Source: Haemophilus sp.
GTDB lineage: Bacteria; Pseudomonadota; Gammaproteobacteria; Enterobacterales; Pasteurellaceae
DNA: 9,321 bases
Direction: 5' to 3'
Assembly: GCA_019423005.1 (NCBI GenBank)
Contig: JAHZCF010000098.1
Span: forward strand, 1-9,321
Positions 6,390-9,321 of this stretch are shown piece by piece (the stretch's first letter is position 1; each line of letters starts with the position of its first letter). The notes below the pieces were generated by a model that searched no databases, was not told the DNA's origin, and saw only the letters and a program-made list of their open reading frames with translations. A program made the position numbers and the translations under genes.

Positions 6390-7139
6390 TTAAATGTTGA
6401 GATGCTTTTGCAATTCCTGAACTGAAGTGCGGTAAATTTTGGCGAGGTTTTCAAGCGTCATTAATTCACTTTTCTCACCTTGTTGGAAACCAAATTCTTG
6501 ATCGAGCATAGCAATATTCTCGGCTAAATAGGCCGCTTGTTGAGGGTTGTGAGTTGTAATCAGCAAGGCGATATTTTGATGCTGTAGTTGCTTAATTTTT
6601 TCCAATACTCGAATTTGATTACCGAAATCAAGACTGGCTGTCGGTTCGTCCATAATCAATAATTTCGCCTGTTGAGCGATAGCTCGTGCAATGAGTACAA
6701 GTTGTTTTTCGCCACCGCTGAGTTCGTGATAATAGCGTTTGGCAAGGTGCGTTATTTGTAATTCCTCTAAAGCTGCAAGGGCAAGATCTTTATCTTCGGC
6801 TTTTGGGGTTTGATACCATTTTAGATATGCTGAACGCCCCATTAATACCATATCTTGAACAAGAAAAGGAAAAAGTTGAGCATGTGCTTGCGGCACATAG
6901 GCAATTTCACGTGCTAATTCAGCGGCAGAATATGTAGCAAGCGGTCGATTTTGAAAGAGAATTTGCCCATTGAGTGCAGGTTGCAAACCAAGCAAGGTTT
7001 TTAAGAAAGTACTTTTCCCTGCCCCATTGGCGCCAAGTAAACAACAAATTTGCTGAGGTTTTAAAGCAAAATTGATCTTGTCTAGCAGGGGCTTATCGCC
7101 ATAACCAATCGTGAGTTGTTGGGTTTCAATTAAATTCAT
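6390..7139 (-). CDS. ABC importer ATPase of cassette 1 (FepC/BtuD type; predicted Mo/W oxyanion)
   Basis: A 249-aa ATPase with Walker A GANGAGKST (36-44), Q-loop Gln 84 in YVPQAH, signature LSGGE (140-144, Glu in place of the usual Gln), Walker B LLIMDEP (160-166) and switch His 197 in TTHNP. The ATG at 7139 forms the classic ATGA 4-base overlap with the permease stop and has AGAGGG just upstream. An in-frame ATG at 7184 would add 15 residues lying over the permease C-terminus and is unlikely. It pairs with the upstream permease and binding-protein genes and precedes modD. By sequence alone it resembles iron-siderophore ATPases; the Mo/W assignment rests on modD, the operator upstream of the operon and the adjacent molABC. 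An uptake signal (6425) sits near the C-terminus. Confidence 0.93.
   Translation of the reverse strand: MNLIETQQLTIGYGDKPLLDKINFALKPQQICCLLGANGAGKSTFLKTLLGLQPALNGQILFQNRPLATYSAAELAREIAYVPQAHAQLFPFLVQDMVLMGRSAYLKWYQTPKAEDKDLALAALEELQITHLAKRYYHELSGGEKQLVLIARAIAQQAKLLIMDEPTASLDFGNQIRVLEKIKQLQHQNIALLITTHNPQQAAYLAENIAMLDQEFGFQQGEKSELMTLENLAKIYRTSVQELQKHLNI
6425..6433 (+). repeat. DNA uptake signal core (Hin type), in cassette 1 ATPase
   Basis: Exact AAGTGCGGT followed by AAATTTT, close to the extended consensus; the coding strand reads YRTS near the C-terminus. Confidence 0.93.
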
Positions 7140-8149
7140 TTTCGCCCTCTCAACAATAAATAGAGGAAAAACGGTGCGCCACAAGCGGAGGTTAAAATCC
7201 CTATTGGGAGTTCAATGCTCGCAACTGTGCGAGCAAGTGTATCCGTGAGAAGTAAAAAGCTCGCGCCGAGCAACAACGATGTTGGCAGTAATAAAATGAA
7301 ATTAGCCCCCACTAATAATCGAGCAATATGAGGCACGAGCAATCCAACCCAACCAATAATCCCCGTAATGGAGACCGCACTTGCAGTGCAAAGCGTAGTG
7401 AAAATAATTAAAATATAGCGAGTATGTTGGATAGGAATACCAAGGCTTTTGGCTTCATCTTCTTCTAAGGCAAGTAGATTTAATCGCCAACGTAATAAGA
7501 AAAGCGGCAAAATACCGAAGATTAAAATTGGGGCTAGTTGGCTTAATTCTTTCACGCCGACAGCCGTGAAACTACCTAATAGCCAAAAAGTAATGGAAGG
7601 TAGCTGGGTGAAAGGATCGGCTAAAATTTTTAACAGTGAAATACCTGCGCCAAGTAATGAACCGATAGCAATCCCTGAAAGCACTAAGACCAAAATGGGA
7701 TCTTGATTACGGCTTCGTGATCCGACCATGGAAACACACAGCACCGCCAAGATACCGCCAGTAAAGGCAAAAAGCTGCACGTAAAACATCGGTAAATTGT
7801 AGAAAATTGCCAGTGATGCACCTAGTCCTGCACCGCTTGAAACACCTAAGATATCGGGAGAAACCAACGGATTTTTAAACATTCCCTGATAAGTCGCACC
7901 AGCTGCAGCCAGCGCTGCTCCCACTAAACACGCCACTAAAATACGTGGTGTGCGAATATGCCAAAGCACCGTTTCAACAGAAGATGGTGTTTGACATTCG
8001 GTTTCAAATACACAACGAATCGCTTGCCCAAGTTGAAGTGGAGAAATCGGAAATTTCCCCACATTCAACGAGAGCAAAATGGTGCCGATTAACAAAATCA
8101 CCAGCGAAGTGAAAAATACTTTCGGGTTACGCTGAACAAAATACGGCAT
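7136..8149 (-). CDS. ABC importer permease of cassette 1 (FecCD/BtuC fold; predicted Mo/W oxyanion)
   Basis: A 337-aa multi-helix inner-membrane protein, the same length as MolB but clearly diverged. Family blocks: RTPRIL (66-71), YQGMFKNPLVSPDILGVSSG (87-106), WLLGSFTAV (189-197), ATPase-contacting ALEEDEAKSLGI (227-238), GWVGLLVPHIARLLVGAN (266-283) and ELPIGILTSACGAPFF (313-328). It starts 2 bases after the binding-protein stop without a strong ribosome binding site and overlaps the ATPase start by 4 bases, so the three genes are tightly coupled. Residues 45-60 form an insertion with two cysteines (CVFETEC) between the first helix and RTPRIL that MolB lacks. An uptake signal is at 7374. 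Substrate is inferred from context, not from the permease itself. Confidence 0.93.
   Translation of the reverse strand: MPYFVQRNPKVFFTSLVILLIGTILLSLNVGKFPISPLQLGQAIRCVFETECQTPSSVETVLWHIRTPRILVACLVGAALAAAGATYQGMFKNPLVSPDILGVSSGAGLGASLAIFYNLPMFYVQLFAFTGGILAVLCVSMVGSRSRNQDPILVLVLSGIAIGSLLGAGISLLKILADPFTQLPSITFWLLGSFTAVGVKELSQLAPILIFGILPLFLLRWRLNLLALEEDEAKSLGIPIQHTRYILIIFTTLCTASAVSITGIIGWVGLLVPHIARLLVGANFILLLPTSLLLGASFLLLTDTLARTVASIELPIGILTSACGAPFFLYLLLRGRK
7374..7382 (-). repeat. DNA uptake signal core (Hin type), in cassette 1 permease
   Basis: Minus-strand AAGTGCGGT followed by CTCCATT; encodes S-A-V in the permease. Confidence 0.93.
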
Positions 8150-8151
8150 AG

Positions 8152-9150
8152 CTATTTCACATCATGTAGCAATTGAGCCGCTTGTTCTGCGGTTAATTCA
8201 ATCTGATAGAACAAGTGATAAAACGTTTGTACTTCTTTTGCAAATTCAGCAATAGGTTTACCGCTGACTAAATGAGAGACCCAACGTACTCCAAGCAAAC
8301 GATTCACACTAGGTGGCGAATCTAACCAACCGAATGGATTATTCGGAATTAAAAAAACGTGTCCATTTTTGACCGCACTTAATTGTTGCCATTGCGGATT
8401 ATCTTTTAAGGTTTGCAAAAACTCAGGATATTGACTAAAAATCACATCAGGATTCCATAATAAAAGCTGCTCCATCGAAACCTGTGTGAGCCCTTTATGA
8501 TCGCCTTCTACCACGTTTTTTAAACCAACGATTTCAATGGCTTCCGTATGAATCGAACCTTTTTGTCCTGTTTGTAAGCCATCTGCACTACGAGCTAAAT
8601 AGAAGGTTTTGGTAAATTTAGAGGCATTGTCGACCGCTTGTTTAAGTGTTTCTTCTGCATACTTAGCCTGAGGTTCAGTTAAGTTCTCTGCACCTAATAT
8701 TTTGCCTAAATAACGTAAGGTAGTCGGTGTTTCACTGAGTTTGCCATCTAACAATAAATAAGGCACGCCCGTTTGTTCAAAAGTACGTTTTGCTTGATCG
8801 ATATAGTTTGGCGTGACATTACCCACATCAATAATTAAATTCGGTTGTAATGCCACAATTTTCTCTGGCGAGAGCGTGCTGCCTTTTCCAGCTATTTTCC
8901 CTAAGGTTGGTAAAGATTGCAGTGCTGCAGGAAACAGTTTTCCGCGTTTTTCCATATTAAATCCTGCCAATCCCAGCAATTTATTCGGTGCACTTGAAAG
9001 CAATAATACATCGGCTGGATTACCTGCACTTAAGACTTTTTCAATTTTAGCTGGAGGAGGTAATTCCCCTCCCAAATAAGACACTTCCTCGGTTGCTAAT
9101 GCTGCAGTTCCTACACAGACTGAAAGTACAATGGTTATCCATTTTTTCAT
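8152..9150 (-). CDS. Periplasmic binding protein of cassette 1 (FhuD/BtuF-like class III; predicted Mo/W oxyanion)
   Basis: A 332-aa exported binding protein. The signal peptide is MKKW plus a hydrophobic core, with likely cleavage after AALA (residue 19). The mature part shows two-lobe features: ADVLLLSSAPNKLLGLAGF (46-64), LPTLGKIAGKGSTLSPEKI (80-98), PNLIIDVGNVTPNY (103-116), VSMEQLLLWNPDVIFSQYP (224-242) and VKNGHVFLIPNNPFGWLD (260-277). GAGGGAG lies about 5 bases before ATG. It is the first gene of cassette 1, preceded by a region with two ModE-like boxes. It shares only general layout with MolA, so it is probably not a recent duplicate and may prefer another ligand form, for example tungstate, molybdate or a chelated oxyanion. 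An iron-siderophore annotation is the main alternative. An uptake signal is at 8372. Confidence 0.9.
   Translation of the reverse strand: MKKWITIVLSVCVGTAALATEEVSYLGGELPPPAKIEKVLSAGNPADVLLLSSAPNKLLGLAGFNMEKRGKLFPAALQSLPTLGKIAGKGSTLSPEKIVALQPNLIIDVGNVTPNYIDQAKRTFEQTGVPYLLLDGKLSETPTTLRYLGKILGAENLTEPQAKYAEETLKQAVDNASKFTKTFYLARSADGLQTGQKGSIHTEAIEIVGLKNVVEGDHKGLTQVSMEQLLLWNPDVIFSQYPEFLQTLKDNPQWQQLSAVKNGHVFLIPNNPFGWLDSPPSVNRLLGVRWVSHLVSGKPIAEFAKEVQTFYHLFYQIELTAEQAAQLLHDVK
8372..8380 (-). repeat. DNA uptake signal core (Hin type), in cassette 1 binding protein
   Basis: Minus-strand AAGTGCGGT followed by CAAAAAT, close to the extended consensus; encodes S-A-V in LSAVKNG. Confidence 0.93.
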
Positions 9151-9196
9151 GTTTTCTCCCTCTTTTAGCCATTCAACTGATACAACTTAATTTTAA

Positions 9197-9220
9197 CGTT
9201 ATATATTCTTTAACATAACA
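9197..9220. promoter_or_regulatory. ModE-type operator 1 in the divergent intergenic region
   Basis: The 24-mer CGTTATATA-TTCTTT-AACATAACA (plus strand) fits the left half-site CGnTATATA completely. Its right half, ACATAAC, equals the right half of the E. coli modA operator as I recall it, at the same spacing. It lies 47 bases upstream of the ATG of the cassette 1 binding-protein gene, where its promoter must be. A TTAAAAT stretch just downstream on the minus strand may be part of that promoter. Confidence 0.65.
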
Positions 9221-9243
9221 AATAAATTTTGTTAGAATAACAT

Positions 9244-9267
9244 CGTTATATTTTTAATTATATAATA
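9244..9267. promoter_or_regulatory. ModE-type operator 2 in the divergent intergenic region
   Basis: The 24-mer CGTTATATT-TTTAAT-TATATAATA has one mismatch in the left half-site and a perfect TATATA right core, lacking only the terminal CG. Its spacing matches operator 1, which starts 47 bp away. It overlaps the -10 box of the rightward gene. Because the region is very A+T-rich, this box alone could be chance; the CG-anchored left half and the pairing with operator 1 argue for it. Confidence 0.55.
9261..9266 (+). promoter_or_regulatory. -10 box for the rightward gene at 9296
   Basis: A perfect TATAAT on the plus strand 29 bases before the ATG at 9296. No good -35 box is seen at 17 bp (TAACAT is the best), so the promoter may need an activator or be weak. 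It is embedded in ModE-like operator 2. Confidence 0.5.
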
Positions 9268-9295
9268 TTTATTATTCATAGCTAAAGGTGAAAAA

Positions 9296-9321
9296 ATGAA
9301 ATGGGATGTGATTTATAAGTT
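9296..9321 (+). CDS. Start of an unidentified divergent gene, truncated by window edge
   Basis: Eight complete codons, MKWDVIYK, begin at an ATG with AAAGGTG five bases upstream, a good ribosome binding site. The gene is transcribed away from cassette 1 and its promoter overlaps a ModE-like operator, so it may belong to the same molybdate/tungstate regulon. The eight residues do not look like a signal peptide, which suggests a cytoplasmic product, but no family can be assigned from so little sequence. Confidence 0.6.

Noticed and set aside
6937..6946. GCAAGCGGTC, one base from the Apl-type uptake signal ACAAGCGGTC
   Set aside because: A single near match inside the cassette 1 ATPase gene, with seven exact Hin-type signals around it; most simply chance.
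7140..7184. Longer start of the cassette 1 ATPase at 7184
   Set aside because: The extra 15 residues lie over the permease C-terminus; the ATG at 7139 has the ATGA overlap and a ribosome binding site.
8152..9150. Lipoprotein signal in the cassette 1 binding protein (LSVC at residues 9-12)
   Set aside because: Val precedes the Cys, which breaks the lipobox, and a normal AALA cleavage site follows.
6390..9150. Annotation of cassette 1 as an iron-siderophore importer
   Set aside because: The fold allows it, but modD, the ModE-like boxes and adjacent molABC point to Mo/W, and no clear Fur box was seen upstream. Kept as the main alternative.

Overview
The window looks like chromosomal DNA of a Pasteurellaceae species close to Haemophilus influenzae or H. 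parainfluenzae. It is A+T-rich, carries seven exact copies of the Hin-type DNA uptake signal core AAGTGCGGT, and its proteins closely resemble remembered H. influenzae proteins, most clearly MolA, MolB and MolC (HI1472-HI1470). No database search was possible, so the species is an inference.

Layout: positions 2-1408 (+) are the C-terminal two thirds of oligopeptidase A (prlC), closed by a strong terminator. It converges on rpsO (ribosomal protein S15, minus strand), which has its own terminator, a good sigma-70 promoter and an S15 autoregulatory pseudoknot leader. Everything from 9150 down to 1960 is on the minus strand and forms two consecutive metal-oxyanion transport cassettes. Cassette 1, first in transcription order, encodes a periplasmic binding protein (9150-8152), a FecCD-fold permease (8149-7136), an ATPase (7139-6390) and ModD (6380-5535). 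Cassette 2 encodes molA (5445-4405), molB (4415-3402), molC (3409-2633) and a ModA-like protein without a signal peptide (2640-1960). Genes within each cassette overlap or nearly touch. At 9296 a divergent plus-strand gene starts and runs off the window.

The common theme is molybdate/tungstate. MolABC is a known molybdate/tungstate importer of the siderophore/B12 (type II) architecture. ModD and ModA belong to molybdenum-associated families. Three 24-bp sequences resembling the ModE operator (CGnTATATA-N6-TATATAnCG) lie exactly in the regions expected to drive the two cassettes and the divergent gene. The simplest model is one ModE-type Mo/W regulon with two importers built like iron-siderophore or B12 importers. 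Each importer carries an unusual fourth gene of unknown biochemical role: a NadC-like enzyme (ModD) in one and a cytosolic oxyanion-binding-fold protein in the other. No intergenic stretch exceeds 300 bases, and no tRNA, CRISPR array or insertion sequence was seen.
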